Positions 9,935 through 21,012 of a stretch of DNA of 21,012 bases are shown one piece after another. The stretch is from the NCBI GenBank assembly GCA_036897625.1, contig JAYMTA010001238.1, positions 1 through 21,012 on the forward strand. Direction: 5' to 3'. The notes beneath the pieces were generated by a model that saw nothing but the letters and a program-made list of their open reading frames with translations, was not told the origin of the DNA and searched no databases. Each line of letters starts with the position of its first letter. The first letter of the stretch is position 1. The stretch comes from Pelargonium cotyledonis (lineage: Eukaryota > Streptophyta > Magnoliopsida > Geraniales > Geraniaceae). The translations under genes were made by a program, and so were the position numbers.

Positions 9935-10106
9935 ACAATAAAACTATTTGGACTTTAATACCAGAGTTGTCAACTGATACAATGGAAGAACAAATACCCT
10001 ACGTACACTATATTAACATAATCAGCTAATTCGTCCCACTTGTACAAACAACCCGACCGCCAACAATTTTCATTCCTCATACAATACGCTTCGTTTCTTT
10101 TAAAAG
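9935..10106 (-). promoter_or_regulatory. BRM: Likely BRM 3' UTR with ATTAAA signal
   Basis: Downstream of the BRM stop (10107-10109) on the minus strand, an ATTAAA hexamer occurs at 9954-9959, about 150 nt from the stop, followed by T/G-rich sequence (TTTTATTGTCATTGTG). No AATAAA was seen on the minus strand nearby. The 3' end is an estimate. Confidence 0.35.
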
Positions 10107-13100
10107 TCATAAATGGCTTGGCCTCCTCTTTCCAGCATCTGTTCTCAGCCTCTTTACAGGATTTGCCCATCCAACACTCACATTTATAGACGACTGGGCA
10201 CCCGCCGGGCTTGCCCACCCCTGCTGCTGCTGTTGGGCCGCTTGCCTCGTTTCCTTTTGGACTGACCCTGGCCCCGGGCTTCTAATACCACGACTCATGC
10301 TAGGAGGTGAGACAGGCCCAGTAGAGCCCGTCCTCGTCTTTCCCAATGACTTTTCCCTATCCTTCCTTTTCTTCTTGCAGATGACCAGCTCTCCAGGATG
10401 CAGTGGAGAGTTCTCCCGCTCCCGGCTGCTGCTACCCCCGTTCCCTAACCTTGATTCCTTCTGGGAAATGTGACCTCCTCTCGCCCTTGTGTCTTCGATA
10501 AATGGAACTGATCCGCGCTGCGATGACTTCTGAGGAGGGCTTGGGTCAGGTTCCACTTCATTTATCAGCTTGTGTCTCTTGCTTAACCCAACACCCAACG
10601 GCCTTGGGGATGGTGCTGACGAGGCAGACACTGGGCTTGAGAAAGAAAGTGCGCTCCTAGATTCTCGGAAATCTGTATCTGGAAATGCAATCTTCAAGAT
10701 GTCGAAGAAGAGATCATGTACTTTTCTTGCTTCAGATCTTACCTGCATATTGCACTCATAACATAAGATTCTCGACCTCACTCTAAAAGTGACAATAATA
10801 AACCTCATATCGTCATTTAATAACAGATGCAAAAGGGAAAATCATCTGTCACTGAGATAAGTTATCTGAGAGGTGTGTTGTTAAAGACAACAAAAAAACA
10901 CAACAGAAGGCCATAAGGTATAGTTTCCAAATCCCACTCAGCTACGTCTACTGGCTTCTGGTGCTGCCAACAATATCATTCTATGACACCAAGCAACTAG
11001 GGGCTTTGCTATGAGGTTCAGGTAAACCTGGATGAGTTTTTAGGTGATGTGATAATGAGTACCAGGTAGTTAACACATGTGAGGTGCATCAAAGATGTTT
11101 CATATGGATGCAGAGAAAAAGGCAAAAGTGAAATAATCATTCATACCTCATGAGAGAAACCATAAAAATTCATTGCACTCTTAAGCATAAACTGCACATC
11201 AAACACGAGTTCCATCACACCATTATACTCTGATCTCTCAACACGGTGATCAATTTTCTGTAAATTCAAAAGGCTATTTCCAGCTCCACTCGTGTGGCCA
11301 GAACTTTCAATCCTCTGCCACAAATCTGTCAGAAGAGGCACAATTTGATGACCTTGTTTATCTATTCTCCTTTGAAGCTTGCTAATTACATTCTTGCACT
11401 GCAAAAGACAGAAACTGTAGGTAAGGTTTCAAAATAGCATATGCAGTTAGAAACATGGAAAGAAAGGGAATACAAAAATGTTAAACTAATGCCAAAAATT
11501 CATAGCTTAAGTAATTTCTATATGCACAAGTTCCTACTTATGTGTCTTCTCTATCCAAAGGTGGTTTACATAGTACTGAATTCAAACAAGAATATGTAGC
11601 ATTGGCAGCTACAACATGGCAAAAACACATCTATTATAGCCTTCATATCTTTGCAATAGATCTTCGAGAAAAGCTTAATGTCCCCAAATCATATAACTAA
11701 TCTATTTGCCATAATTTAGTACAGATTGCACAGTAAAAACTAATATCCATTTCTTGTAAACAATAAATTATTGTAATATGTTTTGGGGGTGGGAAGAAAA
11801 ATAAAACAGATGGAATGACACTAAATGTCAGTACAACACTCGACCTATGCACAACATCCAAAAAAATGCACAAATGATACCAAGAGGTGGGAGTATTGTA
11901 CTATATGGCACCATTAGCTCAAGAAACTAAAAAAAATGCAGACATATGGTTATAATTCAATTTATACGCACCCTTCTCTGGATGATGTCTGACATCTTAG
12001 TACCAAAAGTTGCAGTACTGCTTGAGCTGATTGCTTTGTCGTCCCAGTTTTCTCTATGTTCGCCAGCATCATCAGCAGGAGCAGACATGCAATTCAATCT
12101 GCTAGATTTAGGTGAAACATGCAATTTTGTTGCATTCGCTATTCGTCTAGAAGATGCATTCCGTCTACCTTTCACAGATGAATCACTTTGTTCATGCTTT
12201 AAAACATAGGCATCTCCCAATGTTTTGGGTTCAGAATCACACCTAAAGTGAGCTTGGTATTTATTTTCATTTTGAACTGCTAACTGAGACGAATCTCCAC
12301 GTTGAAGAGATGGCATTTCGTTGCTAGATCTCTCTTCTGGTTTCTCAGCAGTGTGTCGAGGTCGAACTCGAATACTACGCTTTCGTTTTATCTTTGGTTG
12401 CAGAACTTGCTCATCTTCACCTTCATCACGGTCATGAATCCAACTTCCAGACTGCTGGCGGTCCATATGAGAGTCTCCGGAAGCTGCAATCTCTCCTTCC
12501 TCTAAGTCATCCGGCTGCTACACATTTAATGCATGAGAGTTAACATATGATCATACCTATAACAAAGCATCAACATGAAGATGGAACAATACATACCAGC
12601 CTTTTTGAAAGAGAACCTGGCCTAGCATCTAATGCAGAAAGAGATCCAAATTTCTGAGAAGAAAGAGATGGAGAAACCATCTTTGTCAATCTTCGGCTTT
12701 CAGAGGAAGATCCCGAGGAACCACCTTCTTCAAGCAAATGGTTATTTCTAGTGCTTTCTGTGGCAAGGGGATACTCATACCTGCCATCGTAAGCTGGACA
12801 ATCTTCTTCTGATTGCTCTTTCTTTGTCGGTGGAGCTCCAACAGCCCCACTAACTTCATCATCTTCAAACTCTTCAATTTCTCCCTCTTCTTCGTGCACG
12901 GAATATGCATTTGCCTCATCAGAACTTGCTTCTGAAAAGTCATCATTTTCATCATCTATTTCCTTATAGTTAGGGTACTTTTTCCCCTTCGGACGCCCCC
13001 TCTTCCTTTCAGTTGCATTGGATTCCACAATAACATTGTCGGCTAATACACTATTCTTCAAAGGTTTTTTCGATAAACTTGCAATACAAGAATTCACTTC

Positions 13101-16100
13101 TCTTGTACTTGCTCGAAGCCACTTAGGAACCTCATCATACCTTGTCATCTCTTCAGCCCAATCCAACTCTTCATCCATCTGATCAAATAATTCAACTTCT
13201 TCTTCACTCCTTGCAATCATACGATTCACTTCCAGCAAAGAGGGAACGTCATGGAGGGTTTCTTGATACCTTTCCTCATCATGCAATAATGTCTCCAGAG
13301 TCAAGCGTCTCTCTTCATGAGTTGTCCTCTGGTCAAAACGCCCAGCATTAATAACCTCATCAGCCATGTCAATCTTATACTGTTGAATATTATTTCTTAT
13401 TAGACTCTCAATAGAACCAATATATCTATCTTTCCCCGCAAGGTCATCCTCCATATCAACTGAACCTCCACTTCTTAGTTCATCCTCTTTTTGATGGCTA
13501 GCTATTTTGTCAACAACAGCTTCCATGTAAATGACTTTGACTTCTCTTTGCTGCCCAATACGGTGGGCTCTGGCAACTGCTTGTTCTTCATTTTTGGGGT
13601 TTGGATCAGGATCATATATGACAACAGTATCAGCGGACTGAAGATTAAGACCACGACCAGCTGCACGAATGCTAAGCAAGAAGATAAAGCAATCCGATCC
13701 ACTGCCATTGAAGTCCACAATAGCCGATTCACGGTCTTCTAAGCTAGTTGTTCCATCAATACGTCTATAGACAAGTCGTCGCCATTGCAAGTATTCCTCC
13801 AATATATCGAGGAGTTTTGTCATGGTACTGAAAAGCAGTACTCGATGACCTGTCCTCTGGAGTTTTACGAGAATCCTATCCAAGATCCACAACTTCCCAC
13901 AAGACTTCACAAGGAATTCCTTCGAGATGTCATTGTAATGAGGGTAATTAAGTAGAGGATGATTGCAAGCTTTCCGGAGCTCCATACATCTGTTATTTAA
14001 AGTTTTATATATCTTAGCTTGATAATTTGGATTTTTTAGAGCTTTATGCTTCTCATCTTCAGGATCAACTCGAAGAGTACCAGTAGATTTGATCCAATCA
14101 TAAATGGAACTCTGGATAGCCGACATTCTACATCGTAAAACAATGGATACCTGAAATGGGATACCGGTGTTAGATATCGGAAACAAAAAAGAATAATACC
14201 GCCTGTAAGAATGCAACAGCATACCTTTGGAGGAAGTGAACCTTCTACATCTTCAACACGACGTCTGAGCATAAAAGGCTCTAAAATTTGATGGAGCCGA
14301 TGAATGATTATAACTTTCTTCTCTGTCTCAAGCCAGTCATCCTCAGCACTGTGAGTCGGAGCTTCCTTGTGAAAGGGTTTAGAAAACCAATCATGAAATG
14401 CCTTCCGGTTATCAAACACTTCTGGAAGAAGTAGATTTAAAAGTGACCAGAGTTCTTTTAAATCATTCTGCAGAGCAAAGACTAGTCCATGTTAAACCCT
14501 AACTCACAACCTTGACTAAAAAAAATGGAAAACTGATCGAGCATGGAGTTTCATTTCTGGGGTATTTGGAAGACCATAATCTAGTCAGCCTTATGAATTG
14601 AGAAAAACTTTAAGTTATCATTGTACCAAAGGATATGTTCCAGTTTAAATGCTTTTTAGATCATCACAAAGACAGTTAACAGGCATACTAAAGCTAGCTC
14701 AGTTCTAAATATCCCAAAACGAAATCAGGCATCAGTTACATCTCTAGCTCATCAGTTTACAAACAAACAAACAAAAACAGGAATTTTCTCTGTTTACCCA
14801 GTGACGCGTTAATTTTTTAAATAAATAAATATTTCAAATATAGCAAATTATATGTATTTATAGTCCTAAATTGTATTGAAATTTAACTTGTTAGTATATC
14901 AAACTAAAATTAACATAAGTTCAACCTAAATAAACAACAATAATAAAATCTCACAAACAATTAAGAAAAGAACAAGTGATTACAATACATGAACAAAATA
15001 ACTTAGGCTTTTTTTGAAAAAGAATTAAACTACGACTTAAAATGAAATTTTAACTTAAAAAATAGGGCACTGAGCGTCGGAAGAGAATCGGAAGAATGTC
15101 GTATCTGATTCGAGTGTCCGACACCGACACGCTGCTGGAGGAGAGTGTCGGTGCTTCATAGATCACAATCTCGGAAAAGGTCAAATTTGCAGTTATTTAT
15201 TATTATAAAATAATAGTATAAGATATGACCCTTCGTCTTACAAGGCTGTCCTAACATACCTGCAATGGTGTCCCTGTGAGAAGAAGACGCCTCTGACAGC
15301 GATATCTATCAAGATCACGTGCTAAAACTGAATCCCTATCCTTCATCCGCTGTGCTTCATCAATTATGATATACTTCCAATCAATTTTTGAAAGTTTCGA
15401 CCGATCATACATGATGAACTCATAAGTTGTCACAAGGACATTAAACTTCATAGCAAGAACCTCCTATTTCGCCAATGCAAGATAAAAGTCAGCACTACAT
15501 CAAAGAAGTCAAACTTCAAAAACATAAGTAATGTATTTTCCATACTTGAGAAAATAACTTTGATCGCTGATCCTTTCCTCCAACATAGAAAATGCATGAC
15601 ACAGAAGGTAGCCAACTATGGAGTTCACTCTGTAAAGTTCACTAAATCAGCATCCACTAACATGAAGTTATAACAAAAATAAAAATGACCAATAAAGATA
15701 CTAACCTTCCAATTTACCAAAACAGCATTTGGAACAATTATAAGATGTGGACCATAATTTCCTTTGAACTCCATCAAGTAAGCAATCAATGCCATTACCT
15801 ACATAGATGAATACAATAAGTGGTTGCATGACTGCATCAAAAAGTAATTTGATGACTTCAATTGGCTAATTGAAAGTCCAAAATCAAACCAAGCATAGAT
15901 GAAACAACGAAACCTACGATCAAATAGAAGGTAAGTTGCTAGAAATATTTTACTTTTTAAAGAAAAGCTCACAACCATTTAATGTACCCAAAAGTTTCAC
16001 CTGTACAGTCTTCCCCAGACCCATTTCATCAGCCAGGATTCCATTTAACTTGTTGTTATACAATGAAAGCATCCATTGCAAACCAACCTGCCAGAAGAAT

Positions 16101-19100
16101 AAACAAAACAAAAAATTTAGCCGATAAATGAAGGGGGAAACCCCAAAATAACATTCAAAAAGTGCAACCTACAAGCTGATAATCTCGTAAGGTTCCCATC
16201 CGTAACATTGAAGGCTGCCTTATGACCCTTTCACTAACAGCATGCGCAAGATGATAATACCTGTTCATAACCAGGAAATGAAAATATAAATAACACATCA
16301 ACTAAATATATTAAAGAGCCTTCTATTTAACAGAGACCATACTTAAAAAAAGAAAGAAAGAAACACATGTGTTGATATTTGTAAGTTGGCAAAGATTTAG
16401 AAAGATAGGTAAAGCCAAATTACTGCATATAGTACAAAACTACCAGAACTCAACTACTATTCATATAGAGCCACCCGCCAGAATATTCTATGAACAAAAC
16501 ATGTTTTCATTTTCTTTCCATGACATCTTCTGGTCTTTTATAATATAATAAATAATAAATAAATAAAAACATGTGAGCAGTTATCAAATCAAATAAATAA
16601 CTTACTTGTTAACAGACGAACTATCCTTGGGTGCGTTCATCTCCATAAATTGGTTTCTTATCATTACTTCATCGCCAGCACAAGAAGCTGCAGCCCTAAC
16701 TTCTTCTTCAGAGAGACCCTAAGTCAGCAAATACATAAAAGATTAGATTCTTCTTGCATAAGAAAAGGTAAACCATATGGAGACAAACCAACAAACAGGG
16801 CATCTGAAAAGAACATGAAAAATATTTTATTCATTCATAGGAAATGCAATGGAAAATATTTTATTCATTCATAGGGGATGCAGATGTTTGCTAAAGCCTA
16901 AATGGAATAGGTTCAAAAGATATAAAACATTGAGATTGAAAAACAAGAGGGAGGAGAATCATGCCTGCAACCGGGCAGCTGCTGCAGCAGCATTTGCTGC
17001 CTCCTCCACTTCCTGTTGATTCTTGGCAGCTGTTATTTTACCACCAAGTTTATGAAGGTATTCTTCCGTCTGAGACAAGAATGATGAAAGAACAGCATAT
17101 CTCTCTGCAGCATCACCCGGCATACTTGTCTGCTGCTCCAGCAACATCTCCCTGTATCTTTCAACGTCATTGTTCTTCAATGCTTCCATCCTTCTATTCC
17201 GATCATCATCCTTTCTCTTCGAAAATTCTCTCAACATTCTCTCATGATATTTTGCAACTCCTCTATTGCGAGCAGTTCGTGCATCACGGATGGCCCAGTG
17301 AGCCTCAAGAAGTTTCTTACGCCACTGAAAAATGGATTTCAATTGCTTCTCTCTGATGGCTTTTTGTGAGGCCGACACCTGCCTGTTCAACTCAAAACGC
17401 TGACGATCACACAGTCTCACAAACTTGCGATATGGCCGGTCAGGCATTGACATAATCTCCTGCTGCTGTTTATCAACTTCCTCCCTCACGCGGGCCTGTA
17501 GATCTAAAAGCCTTAGCTTTTTCTCCTCAATTTGCAATCGCATGACAAGATCAGGCCTAATTCTTTTCCTCTCTAAATTAACTGCTAATAGACTACCAAT
17601 CTTCTTCAAACTTTCAGTCCTTTTCATGCTTGTTACTTCCATGCCTTCCTCAAAGAGAATATCTTTCACATTGTAGGCCAGAGTTAGATTATTATTACTG
17701 TTAACCATCATAGCTGAGCCAAATGAGTCATGTTTTCTAGTGAAAAAAGGAAAATCAAATAGTGGCCCATGATACTTTCTGGATGAACCAAAATCCTTGG
17801 GCTGAGGCACAGTGCCTGCTTGTCCTGCTTGTCCTGCTTTCTTAACTTGCATAGTATCAGGCGCACAGACCTGCGGTACAACAACTTTTCCTCTATCTGC
17901 AGTAAAATCAGTTCTACCGGGATTTTTCTGATTTCCACGATCGGCTTCCTGGTCAGATTTGATAGCAAATGCCGTCGCTTGCTGTTCTTCTTTACCAGCA
18001 CATACCAAAGATTTAGGTTCTTTCATCACAGCCAATGGTTGTGTACCTTGCATATGAACTGTCGAAACAGTAGCCTTCTCTTCTACTGCAACAGCTTCCT
18101 CTTTCGAAAAATTTGGTCCATTCATTAGTGATACTGCTGGAGAATCCTTCTCATTTAACTCCAAATGCCTCATGTGCTCTTCTGTAACCTTGCCAGCAGA
18201 TTTATCCTGTTTATTTGCTTCAGTAGGATGAAGCGCCGACTGCTGCTGTTGCTGCAACTCAAGGGGTGGAGGAGCAATAGCTCGTAGAAGCTCTTGTGGG
18301 AGAGAACCTTCCCCTTTCTGTTAACCAAGACAAGAAGATAATAGGTTAACACCTTTCACCATATTCATTTAGTAAATAAAAGTTCACAAAGATTCCTAAA
18401 GAACAATGGCAACAAGAAAGCAAGAGATTATGAATATGCACACATGAGGAAGAGAATTCTGAAAACCTTTAGCCTCCTGAATGCTAGTATTTGAGCCTTA
18501 AGAACATGCAGTTGCTGTTTGGTGAATCCAAATCGCTGCTGGTGCATCTGGACCGCCTCTCCACCCTGTGAAGGCAAGTGGTTGGCAGAGCCCGCATCAT
18601 TAGAAGGACCTGACGATTGTGGAGAAGATCGATTTGGCTGCCTAAGATATTGCATCTGTGAAGTTTCTGCACCAAATGAGGAATTCTTTGCATGCAAAGA
18701 ATGATCTGGACCTTGGCTAACATTTGCAGATGATGGCTGTGGGGGGTGCATTGGAAGCATTCCATTTCCAGTCGAGCCTGACTGTCTAGATGGCAATTGG
18801 TTCTCTCTCCCATTGACAGCAAACTGTTGCATGGCAGTATTGGTAGCATTTTTTGAAAACCCAGGAGTTGAGCCAAATGCACTAGCTGGAAGTGCCTGCC
18901 TAGCTTTAGCAGATCCAGGTTGCCCAGATACATCACTGGAAGAATTGCCACGGGGAGAACTCTCACTTGGACCTGGTGGAGAAGTAACCTGCTGTGTTGA
19001 CACAGGGACAGGTGATGAGTGAGCACCCATACTGCTTTCACTAGCTTTTTGCTGTTGTAAAGCAGCCATCCCAGATTGCATAATAAGCTGTGCCGCCAAA

Positions 19101-21012
19101 GAAGCATGGGCAGGGGATGACAAATCAATATTATGCTCAAGTGCCCATGCCTGCATAGCTTGCAACCGTGCAGCAACAGCAAGCTGGTTGTTTGCCATGT
19201 TTTGAATGGTTTGCTGAGTCGGTGGCGCCTGCATAGGCCTTATGACATTTGCATGCATCATTTGTCCAATAGCTGCCTGCTGGGTTGAAGGTTTTGTTTC
19301 ATTCCTCTGATCAGAGGACGTCTGCTGGCTTTGTTCCATCTGCTTTTCCCCACGGATAAGATGTTCAGAAGAGTTCTTAGAGGACGAAGCTTGAGCCTGG
19401 CTAGCTGCCTGCATGGAAATCAGTTCCTGCATTTTCAGTTGGTCCTTGCCAGCTGCAGGGCTCAACAATCCCATTTTAGCATGTTGCTGATTTTGCATAG
19501 CCAAAGCCGATTTCTGCTGGTGAGCAAACTGGAGATAAGCTTGATGTACTGGATTCAACACTTGTTGCTCAACACCTTGATTCCGATTCTGACTCTCCTG
19601 GGCGGAATCATGTTGTTGAGCTAAGTCAAAGAACTTCCGGTGCTGTTGAGGCAGTTGCATGGAGCCCTGGGGTGAAGCATAATTGCTATTTCCCATGACC
19701 CCTTGCAGACCACCAGCCTGATATGCCAGTAGAGCTTCATTTCCACCTGGTTTTCGGAGTAATTGTTGTTGTAATGACTGCATATACAATCCATGACATA
19801 AACTAAGTTAGATGAGTGCATTTCAGATTTAAGTAAAATAGATTACAAAACTTGACAAGAAATCCTACCCAATATTGTGATAACAAGTCAGCAAGTATTT
19901 AACTTATATAAAGACACCAAGTCAGTACACATATCATTTATGATGAGGGACAACCGTTAAAAAACAATAGAACTGCAATTACGACTCGACGAACTTGTGA
20001 AAGTAGATAATAATGATAGTGTGAATTGGATACATAATGCCACTAGCATATCAGAGTATGGAAGATACACTGTATACATTCCACACATGAACGTACTCAT
20101 AATCCATGAAAAGGATAAAAAGGCAAAGCAGTGAAAGAAATTGTATACCACAAGAGCAAAAACAATAAGGGTGTGATTAAAGGCAAACTAAAATTCATGA
20201 ATCGATTGGTAAACAAAGATGGAGACAAGGTATAAACTTCATTTCCACAACCACTGATATGAAAATTAAGAGGTCAGCAGAATGAAACCATATGCTGAAT
20301 TTTACTGACCTCCACAAATAGTGATGTTCAAAATAAGAAGGTTTGACAAGAAAGCTTCCAGTCATTCTAGACTACAGCAAAGCCATGTTCATTTACCATG
20401 TTATTTACAATATACTAATAATAGTCTATCCTTCAATAAATGAACTAATTTCTACATATGAATACCACCTAAAACTGAATAAATTCACTGACTCAAACAA
20501 TAATGACCCCTCCTCCCATTTCCACCTAAATTCAGATCATCCCAAGTGCACAATGATGCACAAGAGAATACAATGTAGAGTGCAATAGACAGAATGGGAA
20601 AAATGAAGATTCAATCAACCTGACCTAAGAGATCCAAATTGAACACTTCACAATTCGGCCACATTATGGTTAAGCATCTGAAGTTTCAATTCTACCAATC
20701 AAGACACTAAATTCTTCCATATAAAGACATGTCAGTTCAGCTGAAACTGATAAATGGAATTAACCAAAGTAACCAACCAATCAACAGAGTGAATTGCAAC
20801 TAAAACACAGTGTATTAATAACAAAAAAAATCAGTAGAGCTAAAACCCCAAATGCCCTTATCCAGAATTACACAATTCACTCAAAATTTCCACTGTAAAC
20901 CATTAAAACCTTACCTGCCTAGACCCTAACTGCTGCTGCTGCTGCTGCTGCTGTATGGGGTCGAACCCTAGGTGCGGGGTGGACACTGCAGATGAGGATG
21001 AGGACGGAGACG
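10107..21012 (-). CDS. BRM: BRAHMA SWI/SNF chromatin-remodelling ATPase, 5' end outside window
   Basis: BRM is the nuclear Swi2/Snf2 ATPase that moves or evicts nucleosomes and opposes Polycomb silencing in plants. Exons (minus, high to low): 21012-20915, 19777-18467, 18317-16965, 16718-16606, 16260-16173, 16087-16001, 15798-15706, 15629-15546, 15463-15260, 14467-14225, 14150-12597, 12514-11972, 11398-11147, 10742-10107. They join in frame to 2218 residues (numbered from the first whole codon); Arabidopsis BRM has about 2190, so roughly the first 25-30 are missing. Order: poly-Q (20-27), Gln-rich region, QLQ (about 448-470), HSA (about 800-872), ATPase with DEMGLGKT (1007-1014) and DEAQ (1110-1113), helicase C with ARAHRIGQ (to 1424), SnAC (about 1445-1550), AT-hook [10 protein letters not shown] (1606-1615), acidic stretch (1620-1655), bromodomain (about 1905-2030), C-terminal KRRPSHL. 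Catalytic motifs are intact and no break was found. One intron has a GC donor and one a NAGNAG acceptor. Confidence 0.97.
10743..11146 (-). other. BRM: BRM intron 13 (404 bp)
   Basis: It starts GTATGA after TCTCATGAG (GFSHE) and ends AATATGCAG before [12 protein letters not shown], interrupting the bromodomain region. No gene or element is seen inside. Confidence 0.8.
11399..11971 (-). other. BRM: BRM intron 12 (573 bp)
   Basis: It starts GTGCGT after CAGAGAAGG (IIQRR) and ends CTTTTGCAG before CKNVISKLQ. It is AT-rich and has no supported gene, element or strong repeat. Confidence 0.8.
12515..12596 (-). other. BRM: BRM intron 11 with NAGNAG acceptor
   Basis: The donor is CTG|GTATGT after SLSKRL. 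The acceptor region reads TGTAGCAGCCGGAT, with two AGs three bases apart. Using the distal AG gives [13 protein letters not shown]; the proximal AG inserts one Gln ([14 protein letters not shown]). Both keep the frame. The distal form fits homologues better from memory. Confidence 0.8.
14468..15259 (-). other. BRM: BRM intron 9 (792 bp) with GC-rich island
   Basis: This intron lies between GTPLQ (exon 9) and NDLKELW (exon 10). It is mostly AT-rich, but 15068-15175 is distinctly GC-rich and contains CACCGACAC (15122-15130) and its exact reverse complement GTGTCGGTG (15145-15153) around a 14-nt spacer. The island has the look of a small inserted repeat; its family is not recognised with confidence. 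Confidence 0.8.
16261..16605 (-). other. BRM: BRM intron 4 (345 bp)
   Basis: The intron starts GTAAGTT (16605 downward) after AACAA, and ends ATGAACAG before 16260. It splits the Lys codon in [10 protein letters not shown]. It contains short AT-rich simple repeats (AAAG and AAAT units on plus) and no gene. Confidence 0.85.
16719..16964 (-). other. BRM: BRM intron 3, GC-AG type
   Basis: Exon 3 ends CGG TTG CAG (ARLQ) and is followed directly by GCATGA. The next exon begins GGT CTC TCT GAA (GLSEEE) after ACTTAG. Protein continuity ARLQ-GLSEEE, as in Arabidopsis BRM, fixes both ends, so the donor dinucleotide is GC (plus-strand 16963-16964). The intron also carries a 23-bp direct repeat. Confidence 0.85.
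16819..16875. repeat. 23-bp direct repeat in BRM intron 3
   Basis: Positions 16819-16841 and 16853-16875 are identical (AAAATATTTTATTCATTCAT then AGG), with 34-bp spacing. It may be a short local duplication or a footprint of an excised element. Nothing else identifies it. Confidence 0.9.
19778..20914 (-). other. BRM: BRM intron 1 (1137 bp)
   Basis: The intron runs from CAG|GTAAGG (exon 1 end, 20915) to TATATGCAG (before 19777) in phase 0. It is AT-rich with no supported gene or element. A reading frame extends upstream of exon 2 into this intron and meets an in-frame ATG, but conserved exon 1 sequence shows that the ATG is not the start. Confidence 0.85.
20930..20953 (-). repeat. BRM: CAG trinucleotide run in BRM exon 1
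   Basis: Eight uninterrupted CAG codons (CTG on plus) encode eight glutamines near the BRM N-terminus, flanked by DPI and LGSRQ. Arabidopsis BRM has a longer poly-Q at the same place. Pure triplet runs of this kind tend to vary in length between individuals. Confidence 0.95.

Noticed and set aside
12570-14222. The 550-codon frame taken as a separate helicase gene
   Set aside because: It is BRM exon 11 plus intron read-through at both ends; the true exon is 14150-12597 and joins neighbouring BRM exons in frame.
16961-17356. 131-codon plus-strand frame
   Set aside because: Antisense of BRM exon 3 (HSA region), with low-complexity composition and no homology.
18484-19182. 232-codon minus-strand frame
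   Set aside because: Out-of-frame shadow of Gln/Ser-rich BRM exon 2.
19621-19821. An ATG in or near intron 1 as the BRM start
   Set aside because: Exon 1 sequence at 20915-21012 encodes the conserved Ser-rich and poly-Q N-terminal part and splices in phase to 19777.
1-21012. CRISPR arrays, tRNA or rRNA genes, bacterial-type operons
   Set aside because: None were seen; the repeats present are too few or irregular, and the gene structure is that of a plant nucleus.

Overview
The window looks like nuclear DNA of a flowering plant, most likely a eudicot. It is AT-rich, the genes are split by GT-AG introns, and the two protein genes recognised are plant-type: a UBC4/5/6-class ubiquitin-conjugating enzyme and BRAHMA (BRM), the SWI/SNF chromatin-remodelling ATPase. 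Plant-type LINE and Ty1/Copia relics fill the space between them. The species cannot be named from the sequence alone. All family assignments come from motifs and remembered homologues; no search was run.

Layout. 1-649: an AT-rich upstream region with a palindrome and a 47-bp tandem repeat at its very start, then the likely UBC promoter and a pyrimidine-rich leader. 650-3691 (+): a complete six-exon E2 gene of 185 codons. Its long last intron holds a perfect 71-bp duplication and a possible cryptic exon. 3692-10106: intergenic space. It contains a minus-strand LINE ORF1-like relic (about 4140-5310, possibly bounded by a target-site duplication), simple repeats and two A-tracts (5375-5810), a decayed minus-strand Copia relic (about 6300-9400), and a plus-strand LINE reverse-transcriptase tail fragment (about 9423-9780). 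10107-21012 (-): BRM, whose first exon runs off the right edge. Fourteen exons join in frame to 2218 residues, lacking only the extreme N-terminus.

The two host genes are convergent: their 3' ends face each other across roughly 6.4 kb of old transposon debris. UBC should work in ubiquitin transfer, possibly to chromatin proteins given its acidic tail. BRM slides or evicts nucleosomes. Nothing shows the two work together. BRM has an intron with a GC donor and an intron with a tandem NAGNAG acceptor. I found no sign of an undescribed system; the interest lies in splice-site oddities and local repeats.
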